Shown here one piece after another: positions 43,448 through 52,924 of a stretch of 64,000 bases of DNA. Each line of letters starts with the position of its first letter. Within the stretch, counting starts at the first letter, position 1. Made by a program: the position numbers and the translations under genes. Origin of the DNA: Sphingomonas alba. GTDB lineage: Bacteria > Pseudomonadota > Alphaproteobacteria > Sphingomonadales > Sphingomonadaceae. The stretch spans positions 1 through 64,000 of the forward strand of contig NZ_JAMGBD010000001.1 of assembly GCF_023516555.1 (NCBI RefSeq). Direction: 5' to 3'. The notes under the pieces were generated by a model. That model searched no databases, had not been told where the DNA came from, and saw only the letters and a program-made list of their open reading frames with translations.

Positions 43448-45094
43448 ATGAGCTTCAAATGCCCGGTTACCGACCAACGCTTCGTCCTTGACCATGTGGT
43501 CGGCATCGGAGACCTCACCAACGACCTGGAAATCGTCGACGCCGTGCTGGAGGGCGCCGCGGCGCTGGCTGAGGGCGAATTCGCTCCGTTGAACCGGGTC
43601 GGCGATGAACAGCCTTCGCGGTGGAACGAGGGTGAAGTCACAACGCCCCCGGGCTTCAAGGGCGCCTGGCGCTCCTTCGTCGAGGGCGGCTGGATGGGGT
43701 TGTCGGCGCCCGAATATGCGGGCGGGCAGGGCCTGCCGTTGATCTTGTCAGCGGCACTGATGGAGGACCTGAATGGCGCGAACCTCGGCTTCGCGCTTTG
43801 TCCGATGTTGAGTTTCGCCGGCATCGAGGCGCTGGATCGCCACGGCAGCGACGAACTGAAGCGCGACTATCTGCCGAAGATCGTCAGCGGCGAATGGCCG
43901 GCAACCATGAACCTCACAGAGCCGCAGGCCGGCAGCGATGTCGGCGCATTGAAGACTCGAGCCGAACCCAATGGCGACGGCAGCTGGAGGCTCAAGGGCA
44001 CCAAGATCTTCATCACCTACGGCGAGCATGATCTTAGCGAGAACATCATTCATCTCGTCCTCGCTCGCACCCCCGGCGCGCCGGGAGGCACTAGCGGTAT
44101 CTCCTTGTTCCTCGTGCCGAAGATCCTGCCCGACGGCACCCGCAATGACCTTCGTTGCGTCTCGATCGAACATAAGCTCGGCATCCATGCATCGCCGACC
44201 TGTGTCCTAAGCTTTGGTGACGATGATGGCGCCATCGGCTGGCTGGTCGGGCCGGAGATGGGCGGGATGCGCGCAATGTTCACGATGATGAACAACGCCC
44301 GCCTCAACGTTGGCTTGCAGGGCGTCGGCATTGCCGAGGCAGCCACCCAGCGCGCGGTCGCTTATGCGCAGGAGCGCCGCCAAGGCGGAAAAGCGATTTC
44401 GGATTATCCCGACGTGCGCCGAATGCTGCTGCGGATGAGGGCGCTGACTTCTGGCGCACGTAGTCTTGTTTATTACGCTTTCGGCCAAGCCGATCGTGGC
44501 CATCGTGGAGACGAGGGCGCGGCCTTGCGGGCCGACGTGCTGACCCCTCTGGCCAAGGCCTGGGGCACAGACGTCGGCTGCGACATCGCCAGCCTCGGAA
44601 TCCAGGTGCATGGCGGCATGGGCTTCATCGAAGAGACTGGCGCCGCCCAACACCTCCGCGACGCGCGTATCGCCCCGATCTACGAAGGGACGAACGGCAT
44701 CCAAGCCGCCGACCTCGTCGGCCGCAAGCTTGGTCTCATCGGTGGAGCGGCGTTCGACCTGCTTCTTGCGGACATCCGCGCCGAGGCCGCCGACCCGCGT
44801 CTCATTGCGCTGGTGGATGCGGTCGAGATCGCCGCGACGACTTTCCGCCAGTCGCCGTCCGAAGATCGTCTGGCCGGCAGCTACCCGTTCCTGACCATGT
44901 GCTCGATTCTGGTTGCCGGCTGGCTCCTGGAGCGCCAGGCCAACATCCTCGGCGACGGCGCCTTCCATGATGCCAAGCGCGCTTCCGCCGATTACTTCCT
45001 CAGCGTCATCGTACCGGAAGCTCTGGGACTGGCGGCCGGCGCTCAATCGGGCGCCAGCCTGCTCTATTCGGTGGCGGTGGAGGCCCTGGCCTAG
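43448..45094 (+). CDS. Acyl-CoA dehydrogenase (DmdC/AcdA-like large subfamily)
   Basis: A 548-residue FAD-dependent dehydrogenase. It begins with the subfamily N-terminal segment YrdC-unrelated CPVTDQRFVLDHVVGI, has LTEPQAGSDVGALKT and GTKIFITYGEHDL for FAD and substrate, GVGIAEAATQRAVAYAQ, and the catalytic region PIYEGTNGIQAADLVGRKL. Length is slightly below the 580-600 residues common in this subgroup. The substrate is unknown. Ribosome binding site AAGGGA is eight bases before ATG 43448. It shares stop bases CTAG with the convergent GntR gene. Confidence 0.93.
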   Translation: MSFKCPVTDQRFVLDHVVGIGDLTNDLEIVDAVLEGAAALAEGEFAPLNRVGDEQPSRWNEGEVTTPPGFKGAWRSFVEGGWMGLSAPEYAGGQGLPLILSAALMEDLNGANLGFALCPMLSFAGIEALDRHGSDELKRDYLPKIVSGEWPATMNLTEPQAGSDVGALKTRAEPNGDGSWRLKGTKIFITYGEHDLSENIIHLVLARTPGAPGGTSGISLFLVPKILPDGTRNDLRCVSIEHKLGIHASPTCVLSFGDDDGAIGWLVGPEMGGMRAMFTMMNNARLNVGLQGVGIAEAATQRAVAYAQERRQGGKAISDYPDVRRMLLRMRALTSGARSLVYYAFGQADRGHRGDEGAALRADVLTPLAKAWGTDVGCDIASLGIQVHGGMGFIEETGAAQHLRDARIAPIYEGTNGIQAADLVGRKLGLIGGAAFDLLLADIRAEAADPRLIALVDAVEIAATTFRQSPSEDRLAGSYPFLTMCSILVAGWLLERQANILGDGAFHDAKRASADYFLSVIVPEALGLAAGAQSGASLLYSVAVEALA

Positions 45095-45447
45095 GCGCTT
45101 TCGCGCTTCATCAACTCGTCGGCGTCGATCCCCAGCCGGCTCATCCGCTCGCGGATTGCTGGCCATTCGTCGCGAAGGAAGATCGTACGCTCGGAATCGC
45201 GGAGGCGTGAGCGCGCGCCAGACGCGACGAACATGCCGACGCCGCGCTTGACGACGATCAAGCCCTCGTCCTGAAAACCCTGATAGGCTTTCGCGACTGT
45301 CAGCGGGTTGGCACCTTGCTCGGCAGCGAGTGCGCGGACCGAGGGCAGGGGGTCGCCGTCGCCGTAACGCCCGGCCATGATCGCATCGGCGATCACTTCG
45401 CGAAGGCGGACGTAGACAGGCTTTTCGTGGGCGGTTCGAAGCGTCAT
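45091..45447 (-). CDS. Short GntR-family regulator (YtrA type)
   Basis: A 118-residue protein with a GntR winged helix at about residues 10-80 (PVYVRLREVIADAIMAGRYGDGDPLPSVRALA and NPLTVAKAYQGFQDEGLI, read in parts) and only a short C-terminal helical tail, the size of the YtrA subfamily. I start at ATG 45445-45447; the longer frame upstream would run into the nitroreductase gene and has no similarity. A palindrome overlaps this start codon. It follows the nitroreductase gene on the same strand by 31 bp. Confidence 0.9.
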   Translation of the reverse strand: MTLRTAHEKPVYVRLREVIADAIMAGRYGDGDPLPSVRALAAEQGANPLTVAKAYQGFQDEGLIVVKRGVGMFVASGARSRLRDSERTIFLRDEWPAIRERMSRLGIDADELMKRESA

Positions 45448-45464
45448 GCTGTGGTAATACAGCA
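45447..45464. promoter_or_regulatory. Palindrome overlapping the GntR start codon, putative operator
   Basis: TGCTGT (45447-45452) and ACAGCA (45459-45464) form perfect 6-bp arms around GGTAAT. The left arm takes in the first base of the gene's start codon, in place of a recognisable ribosome binding site. This fits autorepression by the GntR protein or a leaderless start. Confidence 0.5.
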
Positions 45465-45478
45465 CGGCGGAAAATGTT

Positions 45479-46075
45479 TCAACCCTCTGAGATATTTGGC
45501 GGCGACCACCGCCTGGCGACGTCGGCAAGGGCGGGGCGTGGGCGCTCTTCAAGTTCGCGGTCCGGCTTTCCGATGAAGATGAAGCCCGCGATCCGCTCGC
45601 CGTCGCCGCAGAATGCCGAGCGCACCCGCTCATTGTAGGCGCGCCAGCCGGTAATCCACCCGCCGACAAAGCCCAGCGCATGCGCTGCCAGCAGTAGGTT
45701 CATGCCCGCCGCGCCGCATGACAGTTCCTGCTCCCACACCGGAATCTTGTGACCCTGGACAGGCGCCGAAACGAGCACGACCAGTGCCGGCGCCTGCTGC
45801 GCGAACTCGTCTTCCTTCTCGTGATGAGCGGCCGTCGCACACGGATCGTGCTCATTGAGCGCGAGATGGAGGAGGACGGCAAGGTCGTCGCGCTGGTCGC
45901 GGCCGACCGTTACGAAGCGCCACGGGTTGAGCTTGCCGTGATCGGGCGTCCGGGCAGCAATGGCGAGGATTTGCTGCAATTCATCGTCGGTCGGGCCGGG
46001 GCCGGCCATCTCTCGCGGCTTACCGGAACGGCGGGTTTCGAGGAGGGCGAGCGTGCTGGAAAGATCGTTGAGCAT
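45479..46075 (-). CDS. Nitroreductase-family flavoprotein
   Basis: A 198-residue FMN-dependent oxidoreductase. It has LETRRSGKP near the N-terminus (FMN phosphate binding), ARTPDHGKLNPWRFV, a central AGMNLLLAAHALGFVGGWITGW, and C-terminal GFIFIGKPD. It resembles the YdjA subgroup with the shorter chain. The electron acceptor is unknown. It is upstream of the GntR gene on the same strand and diverges from the POT transporter. Confidence 0.92.
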   Translation of the reverse strand: MLNDLSSTLALLETRRSGKPREMAGPGPTDDELQQILAIAARTPDHGKLNPWRFVTVGRDQRDDLAVLLHLALNEHDPCATAAHHEKEDEFAQQAPALVVLVSAPVQGHKIPVWEQELSCGAAGMNLLLAAHALGFVGGWITGWRAYNERVRSAFCGDGERIAGFIFIGKPDRELEERPRPALADVARRWSPPNISEG

Positions 46076-46206
46076 TGCCCGTCCGTCTAGCCGGGCGGCC
46101 CTTCCGCAACAATGCGCTTCACAAGAGGATTTTCGCCGTTAGGGTGCCGCCAAATTTCAATCGCGGCCGCACGCGACGGCCGACCGTCAGGTGAGGAGTA
46201 AATTGC

Positions 46207-48018
46207 ATGGTGGACACGCCGACGGCTGACAGCCCGGTCGAGCCCGATATCAGCCACGAGAACCCGGCGAGCAAGGCCGAGTGGTTCGGCCACCCCCGGC
46301 AACTTGCCCGCTTGTTCACCACCGAAATGTGGGAGCGCTTCGGCTATTACGGCATGCGCGCCTTGCTGACGCTGTATCTCACCAAGCACTTCCTCTTCTC
46401 CGACCAGACGACCAACGGCCTCTACGGCGGTTTCACCGCGCTGGTTTACTTGACGCCCTTGATCGGCGGACTGCTGGCCGACCGTTTCCTCGGCCACAAG
46501 CGCTCCGTAAAATTCGGTGCGGTGCTGATGAGCCTTGGCTATTTCATCCTGTGCTTCGGCGGCGAGACCGCCAAGCCGGTCGCGACGATCGCCGGTCACA
46601 CCTACGAAGTTCAGGTCGAAAACGCGGTCGACCGTCCGACGTCGACCGGCGACGAGGTCCGCTACATTGTCGCGGGCGACGAGAAGCTGAAGGTCCAGGG
46701 CAACGAGGACGGCACCGTCTCGCTGCTGCGCGCCGACAACAGCGTGGCCCAGCAAGTGCCCGGCGACCAGTTTAAGGCCGACGGCCACCGTAACCCGTTC
46801 TTCGTCATGCTTATGCTGATCGGCCTTTCCATGGTCACCATCGGCAACGGCTTCTTCAAGCCGAACATCTCGACGGTAGTCGGCCAGCTCTATGAAAGCG
46901 GCGATCGTCGGCGCGACGCCGGTTTCACCATCTTCTACATGGGCATCAACCTCGGCTCGCTCTTCTCGCAGCTGCTCTGCCCGTGGCTGGCCGATACGGT
47001 CGGCTGGTGGGCCGGCTTCGGCCTCGCCGCGCTCGGCATGCTGTTCAGTTGGAGCCTGATCCAGTTCGATGGCGGCAAGCTCGACGGTTATGGCGAGCGC
47101 CCGGAAGGCGCCGACGCCGGGAAGGATTGGTTTATCTACGGCGGCGCCCTGGTCGCCGTGCCAATCGCCTATTTCCTGTTCACCAACCTGATGAACGCGA
47201 CACCGCCGGCAGAAGGATCAGGCCTCGTCGGCTACCTCCTGTCCTTGCCGCTCATGGGCAAGTTGCTGTTCGGCACCTTCATCCTGTCGGTCCCGGGCAT
47301 TCTCGGCTGGGCGTTCTTCAACGGCGACCGCAAGGAATTCCAGATGATGGTCGCCGCGATGGTCCTCATCGTCTTCAACGTCGTCTTCTGGACACTGTTC
47401 GAGCAGGCGGGATCCTCTCTGACGCTCTTCGCCGACCGCAATACCGACCTGCACGTCACGTCGGGCTTCGCAATCTCGGCCGGCCAGACGCAGTTCTTCA
47501 ACGCCTTCTTCATCGTCGTCCTGGCGCCCTTGTTCTCGATGCTTTGGAACGGCATGGCCAAGCGCGGGCTGGAGCCGTCGATCCCGGTCAAGTTCGGCAT
47601 TGCTTTGATGGGCGTCGGCGCGGGCTTCCTGTTCCTGGTCTGGGGCTCGAACTTTGCCGGGCCTGACTTCAAGGTCGCTTTGTGGTGGCTCGCGGGTCTC
47701 TACCTGATCCACTCGATCGCCGAGCTTTGCATCTCGCCGGTCGGTCTCAGCATGATCACCAAGCTGTCGATCGCGCGGATCATCGGCTTCATGATGGGCG
47801 TCTGGTTCCTGTCGATCGCCTGCGCCCAGTATGTCGCCGGCATCGTCGCCCAGTTCGCCAGCGTCGAAACCGTTGGCGGACAGGTCACCAACCTCAAAGT
47901 CAGTCTCGACACCTACGTTGGCACGTTCACCACGATCGCCTGGATCGCCATCGGTGTCGGTGTCGGCCTCCTGGTACTGAGCTGGCCGCTCAAGAAGCTG
48001 ATGCATGGAGTGAAGTGA
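46207..48018 (+). CDS. POT/PTR-family proton-dependent oligopeptide transporter
   Basis: A 603-residue inner-membrane transporter with about 14 hydrophobic segments. Signatures are TTEMWERFGYYGMRALLTLYL in the first helix (including ExxERFxYY), FYMGINLGSLFSQ and the late SPVGLSMITKLSIAR. An unusual hydrophilic insertion (about residues 125-190) lies between early helices, as in many alphaproteobacterial members. It takes up di- and tripeptides. The two amidohydrolase genes directly downstream may process the imported peptides. Confidence 0.94.
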   Translation: MVDTPTADSPVEPDISHENPASKAEWFGHPRQLARLFTTEMWERFGYYGMRALLTLYLTKHFLFSDQTTNGLYGGFTALVYLTPLIGGLLADRFLGHKRSVKFGAVLMSLGYFILCFGGETAKPVATIAGHTYEVQVENAVDRPTSTGDEVRYIVAGDEKLKVQGNEDGTVSLLRADNSVAQQVPGDQFKADGHRNPFFVMLMLIGLSMVTIGNGFFKPNISTVVGQLYESGDRRRDAGFTIFYMGINLGSLFSQLLCPWLADTVGWWAGFGLAALGMLFSWSLIQFDGGKLDGYGERPEGADAGKDWFIYGGALVAVPIAYFLFTNLMNATPPAEGSGLVGYLLSLPLMGKLLFGTFILSVPGILGWAFFNGDRKEFQMMVAAMVLIVFNVVFWTLFEQAGSSLTLFADRNTDLHVTSGFAISAGQTQFFNAFFIVVLAPLFSMLWNGMAKRGLEPSIPVKFGIALMGVGAGFLFLVWGSNFAGPDFKVALWWLAGLYLIHSIAELCISPVGLSMITKLSIARIIGFMMGVWFLSIACAQYVAGIVAQFASVETVGGQVTNLKVSLDTYVGTFTTIAWIAIGVGVGLLVLSWPLKKLMHGVK

Positions 48019-48019
48019 T

Positions 48020-49408
48020 ATGATCCGGGGGGCAATTGCTTCACTCGCGTTGCTGGCGCTCGTCGGCTGCGCCAACAACCCGCCGCCGAAGAAGAAGGCC
48101 GCGCCGGTGCGGATCAATGAGGATCCGTACCCTTCGACGTATCACGCCTATCCGGGGACGCTCACGGTCATCCGTGGCGCGACCATCTTCGACGGTGAAG
48201 GCGGGCAGATCGACAATGGCACGATCGTTCTTGCCGACGGCGCCATCCAGGCGGTCGGCGGGGCCGATACGCCGGTTCCGGCCGGCGCCTATGAGGTTGA
48301 CGGCCATGGCAAGTGGGTGACCCCGGGCGTCATCGACGTCCACAGCCACCTGGGCGATTATCCTTCGCCGGGGACATCGTCTTTGTCCGACGGCAACGAA
48401 GCGACCGGGCCCGTCCGGCCGGAAGTCTGGGCCGAGCATAGCGTCTGGCCGCAGGACGCAGGTTTCAGCCGGGCCCTGGCCAACGGCGGCATCACGACGC
48501 TGCAGGTCCTTCCCGGGTCGGCGAACCTGTTCGGCGGCCGCTCGGTCGTCCTCAAGAACGTACCGGCCCGCACTGTGCAGGGCATGAAGTTCCCCGGCGC
48601 GCCCTACGGCCTGAAGATGGCCTGCGGCGAGAACCCAAAACGCGTCTATGGCCAGAAGGGCGGACCGCAGACCCGCATGGGCAATATCGCTGTTACCCGC
48701 GCGACCTGGCTCAAGGCGCAATCATACAAGCGCAAATGGGAAAAATATGAGCGCGACGGCGGTGACATGCCGGAGCGTGACCTCGCGATGGACACGCTTC
48801 GTGGCGTGCTCGACGGCAAGATCCTCGTTCACAACCACTGTTACCGTGCCGACGAAATGGCCATCATGATCGATCTCAGCCACGAGATGGGCTACAAGAT
48901 CACGGCCTTTCACCACGCCGTCGAAGCCTACAAGATCGCCGACCTCCTGCAGAAGGAAGGCATTTGCGCGGCGATGTGGGCCGACTGGTGGGGCTTCAAG
49001 ATGGAAGCATACGACGGCATCAAGGAGAACATCCCGTTCGTCGACAAGGCGGGTGCCTGCGCCATCGTCCATTCCGACGATCCCAACGGGATCCAGCATT
49101 TGAACCAGGAGGCGGCCAAGGCGCTCGCTGATGGCCGGCGCGCCGGCTACAACATCACCGATGCCTCCGCATGGCGCTGGCTGGCGATCAATCCGGCCAA
49201 GGCACTGGGCATCGCCGACAAGACCGGCAGTCTGAAGCAAGGCAAGATGGCCGATGTCGTCCTGTGGAACGGCAATCCGCTCAGCACCTACACCCGGCCT
49301 GACAAGGTCTGGATCGACGGGGCGATGATGTACGACGCCGAAAACCCGCGCATCCGTCCGGTGAGCGACTTCGAGCTTGGCCAGCCTGGCGAGGGAGACG
49401 TGAAATGA
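48020..49408 (+). CDS. Lipoprotein amidohydrolase with intact HxH metal motif
   Basis: A 462-residue amidohydrolase-superfamily protein. It has a lipoprotein signal (lipobox LVGC, Cys17), the metal motif GVIDVHSHLG (about residue 115), the distal metal region HNHCYRADEMA, the second histidine in TAFHHAVEAYK, and the acid ligand in VHSDDPNG. Family members hydrolyse peptide-like or cyclic amide bonds. The location would be the envelope. The stop overlaps the start of a second, related amidohydrolase (ATGA). Confidence 0.9.
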   Translation: MIRGAIASLALLALVGCANNPPPKKKAAPVRINEDPYPSTYHAYPGTLTVIRGATIFDGEGGQIDNGTIVLADGAIQAVGGADTPVPAGAYEVDGHGKWVTPGVIDVHSHLGDYPSPGTSSLSDGNEATGPVRPEVWAEHSVWPQDAGFSRALANGGITTLQVLPGSANLFGGRSVVLKNVPARTVQGMKFPGAPYGLKMACGENPKRVYGQKGGPQTRMGNIAVTRATWLKAQSYKRKWEKYERDGGDMPERDLAMDTLRGVLDGKILVHNHCYRADEMAIMIDLSHEMGYKITAFHHAVEAYKIADLLQKEGICAAMWADWWGFKMEAYDGIKENIPFVDKAGACAIVHSDDPNGIQHLNQEAAKALADGRRAGYNITDASAWRWLAINPAKALGIADKTGSLKQGKMADVVLWNGNPLSTYTRPDKVWIDGAMMYDAENPRIRPVSDFELGQPGEGDVK

Positions 49409-50823
49409 TCCGCTCCGCACTTGCCGCATTGCTCATCACCGCCGCTGCGCCGCTGTCGGCGCAGTCCGTCGCCATTGTCGGCGGCACGGTTGCCCTCGGC
49501 GATGGGTCGGAGCCGATCCAGAACGCCAATGTCGTCATCCGCAACGGCAAGATCGTCGGCGCGGGCTATAATTACCCCGTTCCCCGCGACGCCGAGATCA
49601 TCGACGCCCGCGGGAAGTGGGTGACGCCTGGCATCGTTGCGGGGTTCTCGCGTCTCGGGCTCGCTGAAGTCGACCTGTCGATGCACGAGGAAGAGGGTGC
49701 GGGCGGATCCCAGGATACTGCCGGCAGTGCCGATGATTCGACCCCGAACGGCCCGTTCAGCGCCGCCATTGACGTCGTTCCCGCCATCAATCCGTTGAAC
49801 ACAACGATCGCGGTCAATCGTGCCGATGGCGTGACGCGCGCGGTCGTTGCGCCCAACGCTGGTCGCAGCATCTTTGCCGGCCAGGGTGCGGTCATAGACT
49901 TGGGCGCCGACATGGACCCGGTGACGGCCCGTCGCCGCTTCCAGTTCGTCGAACTGGGCCAGGCCGGCGCCGAACATGCAGGCGGTTCTCGCGCCTCGGC
50001 GCACGTCCTGTTCCGCAATGCCCTTCGCGAGGCCTCCGAACTTCAGCGCTACGCCGTGTCCGTCTCGTCCAATGCGATTCCGGAGCAGGGCGAAGACCCG
50101 GTCATCAAGGATCCCAATGAGTCCCGCCTGATTGGCCCCAATGCCAAGCGCAGCGAGGACGTCATGCTGACGCGCTTCGATGCGGCTGCGCTCGTCCCGG
50201 TGTTGCAGGGCAAGCAGTATCTGCTCGTCCACGTCGAACGGGCCAGCGACATCCTCCAGGTCCTTCGGCTCAAGCGCGAGTTTCCCAACCTGAAACTGGT
50301 GATCGTCGGCGCCACCGAGGGCTGGACGGTGGCCGACAAGATCGCGGCCTCCGGCATTCCGGTCATCGCTTCGGCGGCCAACGACCTGCCGGCCAGCTTC
50401 GAACAATTGGCGGCGACCTGGTCGAACGTCGGCCGGATGCGCAACGCAGGGGTCAAGGTGTCGATCGGCATGATCGACGACAATGACACGCGCTATTTGT
50501 TCAACGAGCGCCAATATGCGGGCAATCTGGTCGGATTGGCCCGCGTGCCGGGCGCGACTGCGGTCAGCTGGGGCGATGCGATGGCAATGCTGACATCGGC
50601 GCCTGCCGCCGCGGTCGGACTTGAGGGGCAGATCGGAAGCCTCAAGGCAGGCCGGCGCGGCGATGTCGTGATCTGGAACGGCGATCCGCTGGAAATGACC
50701 AGCAATGTCGATGCCGTCTGGATCGACGGCGTGAAGCAGCCTCTGGAAACGCGCCAGACCAAGCTTCGCGACCGGTACCGCGATTTGACGCCCAATACCT
50801 TGCCGGAGGCGTACCGGCGGTGA
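49405..50823 (+). CDS. Amidohydrolase-like protein lacking the metal-binding HxH
   Basis: A 472-residue paralogue-like protein with a signal peptide (cleavage after PLSA). The beta-sandwich ends keep VTPGIV and the C-terminal KAGRRGDVVIWNGDP, but the position that should read DxHxHxG reads GIVAGFSRLG, and the usual downstream metal histidines are not evident (one His in LLVHVERA). It therefore probably does not bind the two-metal centre in the normal way. Coupled (ATGA) to the active-looking amidohydrolase, it may form a complex with it or be a divergent enzyme. Confidence 0.85.
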   Translation: MIRSALAALLITAAAPLSAQSVAIVGGTVALGDGSEPIQNANVVIRNGKIVGAGYNYPVPRDAEIIDARGKWVTPGIVAGFSRLGLAEVDLSMHEEEGAGGSQDTAGSADDSTPNGPFSAAIDVVPAINPLNTTIAVNRADGVTRAVVAPNAGRSIFAGQGAVIDLGADMDPVTARRRFQFVELGQAGAEHAGGSRASAHVLFRNALREASELQRYAVSVSSNAIPEQGEDPVIKDPNESRLIGPNAKRSEDVMLTRFDAAALVPVLQGKQYLLVHVERASDILQVLRLKREFPNLKLVIVGATEGWTVADKIAASGIPVIASAANDLPASFEQLAATWSNVGRMRNAGVKVSIGMIDDNDTRYLFNERQYAGNLVGLARVPGATAVSWGDAMAMLTSAPAAAVGLEGQIGSLKAGRRGDVVIWNGDPLEMTSNVDAVWIDGVKQPLETRQTKLRDRYRDLTPNTLPEAYRR

Positions 50824-51482
50824 CGCTGCAGATGGGCCTCGTCCTGTCTGCAATCGCCTTCCTCGGCACGCATTTCCTGATGTCCCACCCGCTCCGCGCG
50901 CCGCTTGTGCGCGCAATGGGTGAGGGACCGTTCCGCGTTGTCTATTCGCTGGTCGCGATCCTGACCTTCGGGGCGATGATTTATTTCTACGGCAAGATCG
51001 GCCGCGAGCCGCCCTTGTGGGATGTCGGGGAAGCGGGATGGATCGCCGGCACCTTGCTGATGTGGCTTGGCTCGATCCTGTTTGTCGGGTCTTTCGTTGG
51101 CAATCCGGCCTTACCGGGCATGCGCGGTCCTTCCGGCGCGCCGCCGCGCGGTGTCTTCGCCATCACCCGCCATCCGATGATGTGGGGCTTCGCGTTGTGG
51201 GGAATCGTGCACCTGGCCCTGGTTGCCATACCGAAGGCGCTGTTCCTTGACGGCTCTATCATCCTGCTCGCCTTGGCCGGGGCCGCGGGTCAGGACCGCA
51301 AGAAGGAAAAGCTGCTGGGTGATCGCTGGTACGCCTGGGTTGCCCACACCTCTTTCATCCCCTTCGCGCGGGGCATCCGGTCCCCCGGCGCCCTGGCGTT
51401 CGTCGGCGGGACAGTGCTTTGGCTCGGCGCGACCTGGTTGCATCCTGGCCATGCCGCCGGCGTGTGGCGCTGGATAGGCTGA
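50820..51482 (+). CDS. NnrU-family membrane protein
   Basis: A 220-residue membrane protein with five or six hydrophobic segments. NnrU-family motifs are FLGTHFLMSHPLR at the start and FAITRHPMMWGFALWGIVHL centrally, then GDRWYAWVAHTSFIPF. The family was linked to nitrite/nitric oxide reduction and isoprenoid-like isomerase relatives; the role here is unknown. The start GTG 50820 overlaps the preceding stop. Confidence 0.9.
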   Translation: MTLQMGLVLSAIAFLGTHFLMSHPLRAPLVRAMGEGPFRVVYSLVAILTFGAMIYFYGKIGREPPLWDVGEAGWIAGTLLMWLGSILFVGSFVGNPALPGMRGPSGAPPRGVFAITRHPMMWGFALWGIVHLALVAIPKALFLDGSIILLALAGAAGQDRKKEKLLGDRWYAWVAHTSFIPFARGIRSPGALAFVGGTVLWLGATWLHPGHAAGVWRWIG

Positions 51483-51505
51483 GGCCGCGGCGCTAGAGCG
51501 GGCCG

Positions 51506-52840
51506 ATGACGCGCAAATTCTTTGGGACCGATGGCATTCGCGGCCTGACCAACAGCCCGCCGATGACGGCCGAGACCGCCCTCAAGGTCGGACAGGCCGC
51601 CGGGACCTATTTCCTGCGCGGCGACCATCGCCACCGCGTGGTGATCGGCAAGGACACCCGTCTCAGCGGCTACATGATGGAATCGGCGCTGGTCGCCGGT
51701 TTCGCGTCAGTCGGTATGGACGTCGTTTTGCTTGGACCGATGCCGACACCGGCCGTCGCGATGCTGACCAAATCGATGCGCGCCGATCTGGGTGTGATGA
51801 TCTCTGCCAGCCACAATCCGTTTTATGACAATGGCATCAAGCTCTTTGGGCCGGATGGCTACAAGCTCAGCGACGAAGCCGAGCGTGCGATCGAGCGCCT
51901 GCTCGAGAAAGAGCCGAGGCTCGCGAAATCGGAAATGATCGGCCGCGCCAAGCGCATCGACGATGCCCGCGGCCGCTACGTCCATTTTGCTAAATCGACG
52001 TTCCCCGATCGCTTGCGTCTGGATGGTCTCAAGATTGTCGTGGATTGCGCCAACGGCGCGGCCTACCACGTCGCGCCCGATGCGCTGTGGGAGCTCGGTG
52101 CCGACGTCATCCCGCTGGGTGTGAAGCCGAACGGTCTCAACATCAACGACGCGTGCGGGTCGACCCACCCGGAATTGCTGCGCGAAACGGTTGTCGCCAG
52201 CGGCGCCGACATCGGCTTGGCGCTGGACGGGGACGCGGACCGCCTGATCGTTGTCGACGAGAAAGGGAAAGTGATCGACGGCGACCAGCTGATGGCGCTG
52301 GTCGGCACCGGCTACGCGCGCCGCGGCGACTTGAAGGGCGGGGCGGTCGTTGCGACCGTCATGTCGAACCTCGGTCTTGAGCAACGCCTGGCCAAGGACA
52401 AGATCGGCCTGAAACGCACGGCCGTCGGCGACCGCTATGTGCTTGAGGAGATGCGGACATCAGGCTGCAATGTCGGCGGCGAGCAGTCGGGCCACATCAT
52501 TCTCAGCGACCATGCGACGACCGGCGATGGCCTGGTCGCGGGCCTGCAAGTCTTGGCCGCCCTGGTCGAGGAGCAGAAACCGGCGAGCGAGGTCCTGCAT
52601 CAGTTCGACCCCGTCCCGCAGCTGCTGAAAAACGTTCGGTTCAACGGCGGCGAGCCTTTGGCCCGCAAGCACGTCAAGGACGCCATCGCCGCGGCCGAAG
52701 CGGAACTGGGCAAGAAGGGGCGCCTCGTCATCCGCAAGTCCGGAACCGAGCCCTTGATCCGTGTCATGGCCGAAGGAAATGACGCCGCCCAGGTCGAGCG
52801 ACTCGTGGACGAAATCTGCGCGGCGGTTGCAGCTGATTAA
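51506..52840 (+). CDS. glmM: Phosphoglucosamine mutase
   Basis: A 444-residue alpha-phosphohexomutase that interconverts glucosamine 6- and 1-phosphate for cell-wall and LPS precursors. It starts with [14 protein letters not shown], has the phosphoserine loop [15 protein letters not shown], the metal loop [33 protein letters not shown] and the C-terminal phosphate-binding [14 protein letters not shown]. All elements are intact. Confidence 0.97.
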   Translation: MTRKFFGTDGIRGLTNSPPMTAETALKVGQAAGTYFLRGDHRHRVVIGKDTRLSGYMMESALVAGFASVGMDVVLLGPMPTPAVAMLTKSMRADLGVMISASHNPFYDNGIKLFGPDGYKLSDEAERAIERLLEKEPRLAKSEMIGRAKRIDDARGRYVHFAKSTFPDRLRLDGLKIVVDCANGAAYHVAPDALWELGADVIPLGVKPNGLNINDACGSTHPELLRETVVASGADIGLALDGDADRLIVVDEKGKVIDGDQLMALVGTGYARRGDLKGGAVVATVMSNLGLEQRLAKDKIGLKRTAVGDRYVLEEMRTSGCNVGGEQSGHIILSDHATTGDGLVAGLQVLAALVEEQKPASEVLHQFDPVPQLLKNVRFNGGEPLARKHVKDAIAAAEAELGKKGRLVIRKSGTEPLIRVMAEGNDAAQVERLVDEICAAVAAD

Positions 52841-52924
52841 CTATTGTAGGCCTATCTAACGGGCGTTTTGAAGCTGACCCACAATGAATTCGACTCGAAA
52901 CGGACGGGATCGGAGAGCGGATCC

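Noticed and set aside
49288-50916. 542-codon minus-strand open frame opposite the two amidohydrolases
   Set aside because: It is the antisense shadow of two clear amidohydrolase genes, common in GC-rich DNA. Its translation is rich in Arg, Asp and His without domain motifs.
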